From the NCBI GenBank assembly GCA_035685165.1, contig DASRBI010000018.1, positions 1 to 64,000 on the forward strand: DNA of 64,000 nt, in the 5' to 3' direction. Position 1 is the first letter of the stretch; each line of letters starts with the position of its first letter. The notes under the pieces were generated by a model. That model worked only from the letters and a program-made list of their open reading frames with translations, was not told the DNA's origin and ran no database searches. A program made the translations under genes and the position numbers. Below are positions 52,458 through 60,627 of this stretch, in pieces. This DNA comes from DATFDN01 sp035685165 (GTDB taxonomy: Bacteria > Pseudomonadota > Alphaproteobacteria > Acetobacterales > Acetobacteraceae).

Positions 52458-52667
52458 TCAGAACGTGCCGGCGAGCAGGAGGCCGAAGGCCCAGATCAGG
52501 CAGCCGACGAGGAAGCCGCACAGGATGCCCTCGGCCGCGCCCCGGTCATCGGCGTCGAGCGCGCCGCGAATCTCGATCAGGTCGGCCAAATCGACTTCGT
52601 CGCCCATGGCGATCAGAGGTTTCGCGTTCGGGTAACGAGTCTGCAATGAGCGGATCGTGGCGGTCAA
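52458..52667 (-). CDS. Small single-span membrane protein, unknown
   Basis: A frame of 69 residues beginning with a TTG at 52667; an internal ATG at residue 22 would give a 49-residue product. The C-terminal 22 residues (GILCGFLVGCLIWAFGLLLAG) form a clear transmembrane helix. The N-terminal part is soluble, with an acidic stretch (GDEVDLADLIEIRGALDADD). No strong ribosome site is visible for either start. I do not recognise it. It is convergent with yejF (7 bases between) and may be co-transcribed with the membrane-protein gene upstream. Confidence 0.5.
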   Translation of the reverse strand: MTATIRSLQTRYPNAKPLIAMGDEVDLADLIEIRGALDADDRGAAEGILCGFLVGCLIWAFGLLLAGTF

Positions 52668-52728
52668 GGGATCGTGATCGCGTGGCGACTTGCAAACCCG
52701 ATTCGGTGCTGAACGAAAATGAGTGATC

Positions 52729-53304
52729 CTAAGCCGGGAGGGTGGAGGAGCGCGCCGCGGCAGCCCGGGCCTGCGCCCGGCGTGCGGCGCGCACGGTGAA
52801 CAACACCGCGCTGGCCAATACGGCGAGGTTGACCGCGACGGGCAGCGCCAGCGGCACCGCCGGCACGAGCAACGCGGCCAGGCTCACCGATCCCTGCACG
52901 ATGAAGGCCAGCGCCCAGACCCCGGTGATGCGGCGGTTCACGGCGATGAACCCCGGATGCGACCAGACCGCCTGCGGCGTCTGCTCGCGCGCATACTGGA
53001 TAGTGAACGGCACGCCAACCAGGATGGAGCCGACGGCGATGGCGGCGAGCCCCCATTCCACGACCATGCGGGCCGCTAAAAGCGGCGTCGCCGGAGCGAC
53101 GAATCCGACATAAGCGGCCAGCAGCGCGAACATGGCCGCACTCGCCAGCTCGAGCAGTTTCGGGCGTTCGCCCCGGCGCAACCCCTGTAACACGACCACG
53201 CAGGCGGCGGCGGTGGAAACCCAGAGCGAGGCGGCGGTGCTGACGCGGCCCGCCAGGACTGCGAAGACGATGAAGGGCAGGAAGCCGCGGATCAGGCCGA
53301 GCAT
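52729..53304 (-). CDS. Multi-span membrane protein, unknown
   Basis: A protein of 191 residues with about six hydrophobic segments, including GFLPFIVFAVLAGRVSTAA, AAMFALLAAYVGFVAPATPL and AVNLAVLASAVLFTVRAA. A central loop has FTIQYAREQTPQAVWSHPGF, then FIAVNRRITGVWALAF, which reminds me of small uncharacterised inner-membrane proteins in alphaproteobacteria. The C-terminus is basic and Ala-rich. Its start overlaps the end of the carotenoid-oxygenase gene by 13 bases, so the two are likely expressed together. No enzymatic residue pattern is visible. Confidence 0.7.
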   Translation of the reverse strand: MLGLIRGFLPFIVFAVLAGRVSTAASLWVSTAAACVVVLQGLRRGERPKLLELASAAMFALLAAYVGFVAPATPLLAARMVVEWGLAAIAVGSILVGVPFTIQYAREQTPQAVWSHPGFIAVNRRITGVWALAFIVQGSVSLAALLVPAVPLALPVAVNLAVLASAVLFTVRAARRAQARAAAARSSTLPA

Positions 53305-54674
53305 GGAAGATCCTCCGAAGCGACGAAGTTGCCGTGGAAACCGAACGGAACGCGGTGCGAGAGCTGCACCGTGGCGAGGGGGCGGGCGGCAATGTCGGCA
53401 GTGTCGAGCACGATCAGGTCGCTGCGCCGCTCCGCTCCGCGCCAGACGACCGCGAGCAGCCAGCCGTCGCCTTCCGCCGCATCCGGCGCGCGCGGCACGA
53501 ACACGGGCTCGCTTACCGCGTCGCCCGGCGGCAGGGAATGCAGCGCCCGGGCGCCGGAGCGGAAATCATACCAGGCGATCGCGTCGAACTCGCCGTCGGG
53601 CGCGGAGCGCGCGGCCATCGCGCCGTATCGGTTTGCAAGCCCCGCGCGCCGATCGTCGATGCGGGGAAACTCGCCGTCGAGATCATCGAGCGGGATGGAC
53701 TTGAAGGCGTCGGTGCCAACGTCCGGGCGGATCGTCCAGCGCGTGAGGCGCGCGGGTGTCGCGTGCGGGGCGCCGCCGTCGGCACGGGGAAACAGCGGCG
53801 GCTCCTGATATTGCAGCACGTCGGCGAGGATGGAGCCGTCCGCGTCCCAGGCGTTCATGATGTGGAATACGTAGCAAGCTTCGGCGCGGAACCAGCGCAG
53901 CGAGGCGATGCCCTGGTCGCGGCGGATCACGCCCACATAGGCGCCGAGCGCGGGCTCCCACGCGAAGGGCGCGCCGCCCGCCATGGCGCGCTTCATGCTG
54001 CCGCTGAGCGGCAGGACCGGGAACACGACGTGCCGCGCGGTGACAGCGAAGTCGTGCACCATGCTGCAATAGGGTGCCTCGAATCGCTCGAAGCGGGTGA
54101 GGCGGCCGGCGCGGTCGATCGTGCCATAGCTCATCGCCGCGCTCAGTGGGCCGCTCGCCGAATAGCCGAAGAACACCATCTCGCCGGTTTCGGGGTCGGT
54201 TTTCGGATGCGCGGTGAAGGGGCCGGACAGCGCGCCGCCGAAACGCTCCTGCCCCAGCGTCGCGAGAGTGCTTGGATCGAGCGCGATCGGCGGATGCGCC
54301 TCCTCGAGCGCCAGCAGCCGGCCAGCGTGCCAGACGATGTTCGTGTTGGCGACGCCGCCCTCGTCGGGCGACCAGTCGCCCGGGCCTGGGCCGCCGGCTG
54401 CTCCCTCGGCGACAAACTTCGGCGTGCGGACCCAGCGGTTGCGGTAGCGCGCCCGCCCGTCCTCGAGCATGAAGGCATGGATCATCCCGTCGCCGAGGAA
54501 CCAGTGATGCCGGGCGGGGTCGGCCGGCATGAACTGGGGGTTGGGACCGTTGCGAAACAGCGTGCCCCGCAGCCCGTGCGGCAACTCGCCCAGCACCGGC
54601 AGATGCGGCGCGTCGGCCTCCATGAAGATCGGGGCGTAGTTTCCGCTGAGGAACGGCGGCAGTTCGTCCGGCAT
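53292..54674 (-). CDS. Carotenoid-oxygenase-family (RPE65/lignostilbene-type) dioxygenase
   Basis: A protein of 460 residues from the ATG at 54674. The four iron-binding histidines of the seven-bladed propeller are present: His156 (TAHPKTD), His207 (MVHDFAVT), His271 (VFHIMNAW) and His447 (FHGNFV). LRGTLFRNGPNP and FLGDGMIHAF near the N-terminus are also family marks. It cleaves a double bond in a carotenoid, apocarotenoid or stilbene with molecular oxygen. It is divergent from a TetR-type regulator, and its promoter region lies between them. Confidence 0.93.
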   Translation of the reverse strand: MPDELPPFLSGNYAPIFMEADAPHLPVLGELPHGLRGTLFRNGPNPQFMPADPARHHWFLGDGMIHAFMLEDGRARYRNRWVRTPKFVAEGAAGGPGPGDWSPDEGGVANTNIVWHAGRLLALEEAHPPIALDPSTLATLGQERFGGALSGPFTAHPKTDPETGEMVFFGYSASGPLSAAMSYGTIDRAGRLTRFERFEAPYCSMVHDFAVTARHVVFPVLPLSGSMKRAMAGGAPFAWEPALGAYVGVIRRDQGIASLRWFRAEACYVFHIMNAWDADGSILADVLQYQEPPLFPRADGGAPHATPARLTRWTIRPDVGTDAFKSIPLDDLDGEFPRIDDRRAGLANRYGAMAARSAPDGEFDAIAWYDFRSGARALHSLPPGDAVSEPVFVPRAPDAAEGDGWLLAVVWRGAERRSDLIVLDTADIAARPLATVQLSHRVPFGFHGNFVASEDLPCSA

Positions 54675-54704
54675 GGGCCACCATAAATCTTGACGATGGA
54701 AAGA

Positions 54705-54734
54705 TTCGTAGCCGGGCGCCTTCCGCCCTGTCAA
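54705..54734 (-). promoter_or_regulatory. Promoter of the carotenoid-oxygenase gene, with an inner palindrome
   Basis: Reading leftward, TTGACA (54734-54729) and TACGAA (54710-54705) are separated by 18 bases, giving a start about 24 bases before the ATG at 54674. The inverted repeat GGGCG-ccttc-CGCCC at 54714-54728 fills the spacer and is a candidate operator for the divergent TetR protein. On the other strand, TATAAA at 54750-54755 could be the -10 of the regulator gene. Confidence 0.5.
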
Positions 54735-54764
54735 GCGGAATCTGTCCAGTATAAACATCCCGGC

Positions 54765-55412
54765 ATGGACGGCACCCGGAAGGCGGCACCCGCGCGCGTC
54801 GCGCGCTATCATCACGGCGATCTTCGCAATGCCCTGCTTGCCGCCGCCGAGGCGATCTTGGAGCGGGAGGGGCTCAACGGCTTGACCTTACGGGCGGTGG
54901 CGCGGGCGGGGGGCGTTTCCCATGCCGCCCCGGCGCACCATTTCGGCGACCTCACCGGGCTCTTGAGCGAGCTGGCGGCGGCCGGCTTCCGCCGGCTCGG
55001 GGTGTGGTTTCAGGAGGCGCTCGCGTCGGCCGGCCCGGAGCGTCCCGACCGGCTGGAGGCGATCGGGCGGGCCTATGTGCGGTTTGCCCGCGCGCATGCG
55101 GGATTGTTCCTGCTGATGTTCCGCAGCGAGCGGCTGGACATGGCGCGGCCGGCGCTTGCCGAGGCCGTGGGGGCGGCCGCGCGGGCGCTGCGCGAGGCCG
55201 CTTCGCTTCCCGGCGGGAACCGAACGGCAAATCCCGGCCCCGACCAGGCCGTGCGTGCCGTTGCGGCGTGGTCTTTGGTGCATGGGTTCGCCATGCTGCT
55301 GATCGACGGGCGGTTGCACGGCGTGCTGAGCGGGATTGAGGCACAGGATCCGGCGGAGGCGCTGCTCGATTCAGTGCTCCGGGTCACGCGGATCGACGCC
55401 GGGGCGGGCTGA
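54765..55412 (+). CDS. TetR-family transcriptional regulator
   Basis: A protein of 215 residues from the ATG at 54765. The N-terminal helix-turn-helix is YHHGDLRNALLAAAEAIL followed by GLTLRAVARAGGVSHAAPAHHFGD, shown in outline, and the C-terminal ligand domain is helical (TetR_C_33-like wording FARAHAGLFLLMFRSE). It probably represses the divergent carotenoid-oxygenase gene and itself, released by a hydrophobic ligand. The shared 90-base region contains a good leftward promoter and a palindrome. An in-frame upstream ATG at 54690 is less likely because it would cover the promoter. Confidence 0.88.
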   Translation: MDGTRKAAPARVARYHHGDLRNALLAAAEAILEREGLNGLTLRAVARAGGVSHAAPAHHFGDLTGLLSELAAAGFRRLGVWFQEALASAGPERPDRLEAIGRAYVRFARAHAGLFLLMFRSERLDMARPALAEAVGAAARALREAASLPGGNRTANPGPDQAVRAVAAWSLVHGFAMLLIDGRLHGVLSGIEAQDPAEALLDSVLRVTRIDAGAG

Positions 55413-55482
55413 GGCGCCGCGCCTTTTGCCCGGCACGGCCCGACCCCATATCGGCGCTGCCATTACGGACGGGCAAGTTCCC

Positions 55483-56400
55483 ATGCGTCGCACTTCGAGG
55501 CTGCTGGCCGGCGTCGCCGTGCTGGCCCTGATCATTCAGCCGGGACTCGCGCTGGCGCGCGCCGGCGGTGGGGCGAGCATGGGAAGCCGGGGCAGCTACA
55601 CTTTCTCGGCGCCGCCCAGCACGCGCACCGCGCCCTATGCGGCGCCGATCGACCGCAGCCTGACGCAGCGGCCGTCCAGTCCTGACTATGCGAGCCCCGG
55701 CTACGGCACCCCGGCCTATGGCTACCGCTCGGCATTCGGCTCGGGCTTCCTGGGCGGGCTGCTGGGCGTGGGCCTCGGCAGCCTGTTGTTCGGCCATGCG
55801 TTCGGCGGCGGGTTCGGGCTGATCTGGTTCGTGATCCGCCTGCTGATCCTGTTCTGGATCGTACGCTGGATTTGGCGGCTGGTCTCCGGCGGGCGGGGGC
55901 GGGGGTTTGCTTTCGCCGGCATGGGCAATCCGATGAACCGCCCGGCCGGCCCCGGCTACGCGCCGCGTCCGGCACCGGGCGGCTACGCGCCGCCGCCGGT
56001 GGCCATCGGCCCCGATGACTACCGCGCGTTTGAGCAGATCCTCTACGCGGTGCAGGACGCCTGGAGCCGGAGCGACCTTGCCGCCCTGTCGCGGCTGGCG
56101 ACGCCGGAGATGGTTTCATATTTCTCCGAGCAGCTTGCGGACTATGCCAGTCGCGGCGAGCGCAACATGGTGAGCGAGGTGCGGCTGGAGCAGGGCGATC
56201 TCGCCCAGGCCTGGGCCGAGGGCGCGCGGGAATACGCCACGGTGGCGATGCGCTTCAGCATGATCGACGTCACGCGCGACGCAGAGGGCCGGGTGGTCGA
56301 CGGCAGCCCGACCGAGCACGTGACCGCGACCGAGCTTTGGACCTTCCTGCGCAGCCGTGGTGGCAGGTGGATCCTGTCGGCCATCCAGCAGGCGCGCTGA
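55483..56400 (+). CDS. Tim44-like domain membrane protein
   Basis: A protein of 305 residues. An N-terminal signal or anchor (RLLAGVAVLALIIQPGLALA) is followed by a Gly/Ser/Tyr-rich linker (ASMGSRGSYTFSAPPSTR). Two hydrophobic segments follow (GGLLGVGLGSLLFGHAFGGG; IWFVIRLLILFWIVRWIW). The C-terminal 130 residues form a Tim44/MRPL45-type fold, with FEQILYAVQDAWSRSDLAAL and the ending RGGRWILSAIQQAR. In mitochondria this fold aids protein import; its bacterial role is not settled. The start at 55483 was chosen as the first Met giving a signal peptide. Confidence 0.85.
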   Translation: MRRTSRLLAGVAVLALIIQPGLALARAGGGASMGSRGSYTFSAPPSTRTAPYAAPIDRSLTQRPSSPDYASPGYGTPAYGYRSAFGSGFLGGLLGVGLGSLLFGHAFGGGFGLIWFVIRLLILFWIVRWIWRLVSGGRGRGFAFAGMGNPMNRPAGPGYAPRPAPGGYAPPPVAIGPDDYRAFEQILYAVQDAWSRSDLAALSRLATPEMVSYFSEQLADYASRGERNMVSEVRLEQGDLAQAWAEGAREYATVAMRFSMIDVTRDAEGRVVDGSPTEHVTATELWTFLRSRGGRWILSAIQQAR

Positions 56401-56466
56401 GCCGCTTCGGCCGGCGGCGCGCCCGGTGCTATCCTCCGCACCGTTGCCGAGGGAGAACCGCGCCGC

Positions 56467-58545
56467 ATGAGGGAGATCCGCGCCTCTGCCTGTCCGCATG
56501 ATTGCCCCTCCACCTGCGCGCTGGAGGTGGAGGTCTTGCACGGGCGTCGCATCGGCAAGGTGCGCGGCGCGGCGGCGAACAGCTACACGGCCGGGGTGAT
56601 CTGCGGGAAGGTGGCGCGCTACGCCGAGCGCATCCACCATCCCGACCGGCTGACCCATCCCTTGCTCCGCAGCGGGCCGAAGGGATCGGGGCAGTTCCGC
56701 CGCATCGGCTGGGACGAGGCAATGCAGCGTCTCGCCGGGGCGCTGTCGGAAACCGCCGCCCGGCACGGGGCGGAGGCGGTCTGGCCCTTCTATTTCGCCG
56801 GCACGATGGGGCTGGTGCAGCGCGACGGCATCAACCGGCTGCGCCACGTGATGAAATACTCCCGCCAGAAACTGACGATCTGCACCTCGATCGCCGAGGC
56901 GGGCTGGTTCGCGGGTGTCGGCGCCTATCGCGGGCCCGACACGCGGGAGATGGCGGTCTCCGACCTGATCGTGATCTGGGGCACCAATGCCGCGCACACG
57001 CAGGTCAACGTGATGACTCACGTGGCGCGGGCGCGGAAGGAGCGCGGGGCCAAGCTGGTCGTGGTCGATCCCTACCGGAACGCGACCGCCCAGGTGGCGG
57101 ACCTGCACCTGATGCTGCGCCCGGGCACCGACGGCGCGCTCGCCTGCGCCGTGATGCACGTGCTGTTCCGCGACGGCTACGCCGACCGCGACTACATGGC
57201 GCGCTTCGCCGATTGTCCGGACGAGCTGGAACGCCACCTCGCGTCGCGCGGGCCGGAGTGGGCGGCGGCCATCACCGGGCTTTCGGCGGACGAGATCGAG
57301 CGGTTCGCCGCGCTCTATGGGCGGACCAAGCGCAGCTATATCCGCGTCGGCTACGGCTTTTCCCGCTCGCGCAACGGGGCGGCGAATTTGCACGCGGTGA
57401 CGTGCCTGCCGACCGTCACCGGCGCCTGGCAATACGAGGGCGGCGGGGCGCTGTGGAGCCACCGCGGCATGTACCACTGGGACAAGACGCTGATCGAGGG
57501 GCTCGATGCGCGCGATCTCCGCGTGCGCGAGCTCGACATGAGCCGCATCGGCAGCGTGCTGACCGGGGACCGCACGGAGCTCGGCGACGGGCCGCCGGTG
57601 CACGCGCTATTCATCCAGAACCAGAACCCGGTGACGGTCTGTCCCGACAGCAACCGCGTGCGGCGCGGCTTCGCGCGCGAGGACCTGTTCGTCTGCGTGC
57701 ACGAGCAGTTCATGACGGAAACCGCGCGCTGGGCCGATCTCGTGCTGCCCGCCACCATGTTCCTGGAACATGACGATCTCTATCAAGCGGGCGGGCACAG
57801 CCATATCCAGATCGGCCCCAAGCTGATCGACCCGCCGGGCGAGTGCCGTTCGAACCACGACGTGCTGTGCGATTTGGCGCACCGGCTCGGCGCAAAGCAC
57901 CCGGGGTTCGAGATGACGGCTTGGGAAGTGATCGACGCCACGCTGCGCGCCTCCGGCTGGCCGGACGCCGCGACGGTGCTGCGCGAACGCTGGGTGGACG
58001 CGCAGCTTCCGTTCGCCGAGGCGCACATGCTGAACGGATTTCCCCAGCCGGGCGGGCGGTTCCGCTTCGCGCCCGACTGGAAACGGCTCGGCCCGTTCCA
58101 TGCGGTGATGCCGCGCCTGCCCGATCATCTCGCGATTATCGAGCAAACGACCGGCACCTGCCCGTTCCGGCTGGTCACCGCCCCGGCGCGGCGGTTCCTG
58201 AACACGAGCTTCACCGAGATGAAGAGCTCGCGCCGCCACGAGGGCAGGCCGACCGTCCTGATCCATCCCGACGACGCGGCGCGGTTCGGGATCGGCGAGG
58301 GGGCGAAGGTGCGTCTCGGCAACGCGCGGGGCGAGGTGATCGTGCATGCGCGCCTGTTCGACGGCGTGCAGCCGGGGGTGATCGTGGTGGAGAGCGTGTG
58401 GCCGAGCGAGTGCTACGAGGGCGGCATCGGCATCAACGCGCTGACCAGCGACGATCCGGCGCCGCCTTTCGGCGGCGCGGTGTATCACGACAGCGCGGTG
58501 TGGCTGCGCGCCGAGGCGGCGGCGCTGCCGGTGGCGGCGGAGTAA
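56467..58545 (+). CDS. Molybdopterin-dependent oxidoreductase (DMSO reductase superfamily)
   Basis: A protein of 692 residues. The N-terminus binds a [4Fe-4S] cluster via Cys9, Cys13, Cys17 and Cys46. IWGTNAAHTQVN and DPYRNATAQVAD lie in the MGD-binding region, and NQNPVTVCPDS follows. A C-terminal aspartate-decarboxylase-like barrel (VLIHPDDAARFGI onwards) binds the second MGD. The molybdenum ligand probably lies in KLTICTSIAEAG (Cys139 or Ser141). No Tat signal is present, so the enzyme is cytoplasmic. No partner subunit or Mo-cofactor gene is nearby. The substrate is unknown. Confidence 0.9.
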   Translation: MREIRASACPHDCPSTCALEVEVLHGRRIGKVRGAAANSYTAGVICGKVARYAERIHHPDRLTHPLLRSGPKGSGQFRRIGWDEAMQRLAGALSETAARHGAEAVWPFYFAGTMGLVQRDGINRLRHVMKYSRQKLTICTSIAEAGWFAGVGAYRGPDTREMAVSDLIVIWGTNAAHTQVNVMTHVARARKERGAKLVVVDPYRNATAQVADLHLMLRPGTDGALACAVMHVLFRDGYADRDYMARFADCPDELERHLASRGPEWAAAITGLSADEIERFAALYGRTKRSYIRVGYGFSRSRNGAANLHAVTCLPTVTGAWQYEGGGALWSHRGMYHWDKTLIEGLDARDLRVRELDMSRIGSVLTGDRTELGDGPPVHALFIQNQNPVTVCPDSNRVRRGFAREDLFVCVHEQFMTETARWADLVLPATMFLEHDDLYQAGGHSHIQIGPKLIDPPGECRSNHDVLCDLAHRLGAKHPGFEMTAWEVIDATLRASGWPDAATVLRERWVDAQLPFAEAHMLNGFPQPGGRFRFAPDWKRLGPFHAVMPRLPDHLAIIEQTTGTCPFRLVTAPARRFLNTSFTEMKSSRRHEGRPTVLIHPDDAARFGIGEGAKVRLGNARGEVIVHARLFDGVQPGVIVVESVWPSECYEGGIGINALTSDDPAPPFGGAVYHDSAVWLRAEAAALPVAAE

Positions 58546-58555
58546 TTCCCGTGCT

Positions 58556-58647
58556 CGCCCTCACCCGGCCCCGCTGGCGCGGGGCCGGCCTCTGCGGCAA
58601 GACAGCAGAGCTGTAGGCCGGCGCGGGGAGCGCGCCGGGTGAGGGCG
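58556..58647. repeat. 92-bp element with 14-bp perfect inverted-repeat ends (bidirectional terminator)
   Basis: The ends cgccctcacccggc (58556-58569) and gccgggtgagggcg (58634-58647) are perfect complements. Inside, a 10-bp stem (58565-58574 with 58579-58588) encloses a tetraloop. It fills the 106-base gap between two convergent genes and could end both transcripts. Its right end is shared with 23109-23126, and its outer ends resemble those at 35855-35983. Confidence 0.7.
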
Positions 58648-58651
58648 CGGC

Positions 58652-59317
58652 TCAGCCCAAATGCTTGCGGAAGAACGCGAGCGTCCGCTGCTGCGCCAGA
58701 TCGTAGTCCTTCTGGCTGAAACTGCCGCGCTCGTTGCAGCCGAAGCCGTGGCCGGCGCCGGGATAGACGTAGATCTCCGCCTGCGGCTGCGCCGCGCGGA
58801 TCGCGTCCACGTCCTGCATCGGGATCGACTGGTCGGTTTCGCCGAAATGCATCTGCACCGGGCAGTTCGGCCGCTCGTCCTTGGTGCCGGCGATGCCGCC
58901 GCCGTACCAGCAGGAGGCGGCCGCGAAGGAGCGGCTGCGCGTCGCCCCCCACCAGGCCACCGTGCCGCCGAAACAGTAGCCGACGATGCCGAGCTTCTTG
59001 CCGGCAAGGTGCTTCGCCGCCGCCTCCACGTCGGCCATGATCTGCGCGTCGGTGAGCCGCATCCGGTATGCGCGGCCCTTGTCGATGTCGGCCTGGGCGT
59101 AGCCGAGCTCCACGCCCTTCTCGACGCGGTCATAGAGCGCAGGCGCGCAGACCGCGTATCCCTGGGCGGCGAATCGGTCCGCCATGTCGCGGATGTGGTG
59201 GTTGACGCCGAAAATCTCCTGGATCACGACGATGCCCTTGGTGGCGTTCGCCGGCCCGGCGACGTAAGCGCCGAGCGTGTGGCCGTCGCTTGCCTTCAGG
59301 CTGATCGTGCTGCCCAT
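58652..59317 (-). CDS. Dienelactone hydrolase-family protein
   Basis: An alpha/beta hydrolase of 221 residues. The catalytic triad fits dienelactone hydrolase: Cys115 in GYCFGG, Asp162 in GETDQSIP and His190 in GAGHGFGC. Glu34 (IQEIFG) and the segment GVNHHIRDMADRFAAQGY are also characteristic. It hydrolyses a lactone or ester in aromatic-ring degradation or similar. No signal peptide is present. It is convergent with the molybdopterin oxidoreductase gene and divergent from dnaN over 141 bases, in which I see no gene. Confidence 0.93.
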   Translation of the reverse strand: MGSTISLKASDGHTLGAYVAGPANATKGIVVIQEIFGVNHHIRDMADRFAAQGYAVCAPALYDRVEKGVELGYAQADIDKGRAYRMRLTDAQIMADVEAAAKHLAGKKLGIVGYCFGGTVAWWGATRSRSFAAASCWYGGGIAGTKDERPNCPVQMHFGETDQSIPMQDVDAIRAAQPQAEIYVYPGAGHGFGCNERGSFSQKDYDLAQQRTLAFFRKHLG

Positions 59318-59458
59318 GGCTCCCTCCGTTCGGATGCTGGCGCGATGGAACGGAAGGGGCGGCGGGCGGTCAAGCAGTCAGGGCTGCAGGCCACTGGCCT
59401 TGCGCCCGGCCGGATTGCTAGACTGGGAGGGCGATTCGCGCGTTAGGATGTCACCCAG

Positions 59459-60583
59459 ATGAAGCTGAAGGCGGACCGCGCCTCACTGCTCAAGGCCCTC
59501 GCCCACGTCCAAAGCGTGGTCGAGCGGCGCAACACGATCCCGATCCTTGGCAACGTGATGATCAGCGTCCGCGACGGGATGCTGAGCCTGACCGCGACCG
59601 ACATGGAGATCGCCGTCGTCGAGCAGGTGCCGGCGACCGCCGTGCAGGAGGGCGCCTGCACCGCGCCGGCGGCGACCCTCTACGAGATCGTGCGGAAGCT
59701 GCCCGACAACGCCGAGGTGGAGCTCGAGCACAGCGGCGGCGACGCGCAGCTTTCTCTCCGGGCCGGCCGCTACAGCACCAAGCTCGTCGTGCTGCCGGTC
59801 GAGGATTTCCCGCAGATGACGGCGAGCGGGCTGTCGCACCATTTTGGCTTGTCGGCGGCGCAGCTCCGCGGCCTGATCGACCGCACGCGGTTCGCCATCA
59901 GTACCGAGGAGACGCGCTACTATCTGAACGGCATTTTCCTGCACGCCGCCGAGAGCGACGGCACGCGCGTCCTGCGCGCGGTGGCGACCGACGGGCATCG
60001 CCTCGCGCGCGTGGAAGTTCCGCTGCCGGAGGGCGCGGCGGCGATGCCGGGCGTGATCGTGCCGCGCAAGACGGTGAATGAGCTTCGCAAGCTGCTCGAC
60101 GAGATGAGCGGCAATGTGGAGGTGGGTCTCTCCGACACCCGCATCCAGTTCGACCTCGATAGCGTGCGCCTGACCAGCAAGCTGATCGACGGCACCTTCC
60201 CCGAATATGAACGGGTTATCCCGCGCGGCAACGACAAGGTGCTGCGCGTCGACAAGAAGGATTTCTCGGACGCGGTGGCGCGCGTGGCGGCGATTTCGGC
60301 CGAGAAGCAGCGCCCGGTGAAGCTGTCGCTGACGCGCGATCATCTGACGCTCTCCGCCTCCAGCCCCGAGCACGGCGTGGCGAGCGAGGATCTGAACTCT
60401 GATCACGTGAATTACGATGCTTCGCCGCTCGAGATCGGCTTTCAGGCGCGCTACCTGAACGACATCACCGACCAGATCGACGCGCGGGTGGAGTTTCGGT
60501 TCGCCGACGGCTCCGCGCCCACGGTGGTGCGCGACGACGCCGACGAAAGCGCGCTGTTCGTGCTCATGCCGATGCGGGTTTAG
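59459..60583 (+). CDS. dnaN: DNA polymerase III beta subunit (sliding clamp)
   Basis: A protein of 374 residues, standard length. It begins MKLKADRASLLKALAHVQSVVERRNTIPIL (outlined), the typical DnaN N-terminus. FAISTEETRYYLNGIF and DGHRLARVEV lie in the middle domain. DESALFVLMPMRV forms the C-terminus with the MPMR(V) end. Three similar domains make a dimeric ring tethering polymerase to DNA. dnaA and recF, common neighbours in many bacteria, are not in this window. Confidence 0.98.
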   Translation: MKLKADRASLLKALAHVQSVVERRNTIPILGNVMISVRDGMLSLTATDMEIAVVEQVPATAVQEGACTAPAATLYEIVRKLPDNAEVELEHSGGDAQLSLRAGRYSTKLVVLPVEDFPQMTASGLSHHFGLSAAQLRGLIDRTRFAISTEETRYYLNGIFLHAAESDGTRVLRAVATDGHRLARVEVPLPEGAAAMPGVIVPRKTVNELRKLLDEMSGNVEVGLSDTRIQFDLDSVRLTSKLIDGTFPEYERVIPRGNDKVLRVDKKDFSDAVARVAAISAEKQRPVKLSLTRDHLTLSASSPEHGVASEDLNSDHVNYDASPLEIGFQARYLNDITDQIDARVEFRFADGSAPTVVRDDADESALFVLMPMRV

Positions 60584-60627
60584 GCGCCGTCGGGCCGCGC
60601 GCGGGTCGCCGAAGGAGAGGCAAAGAG

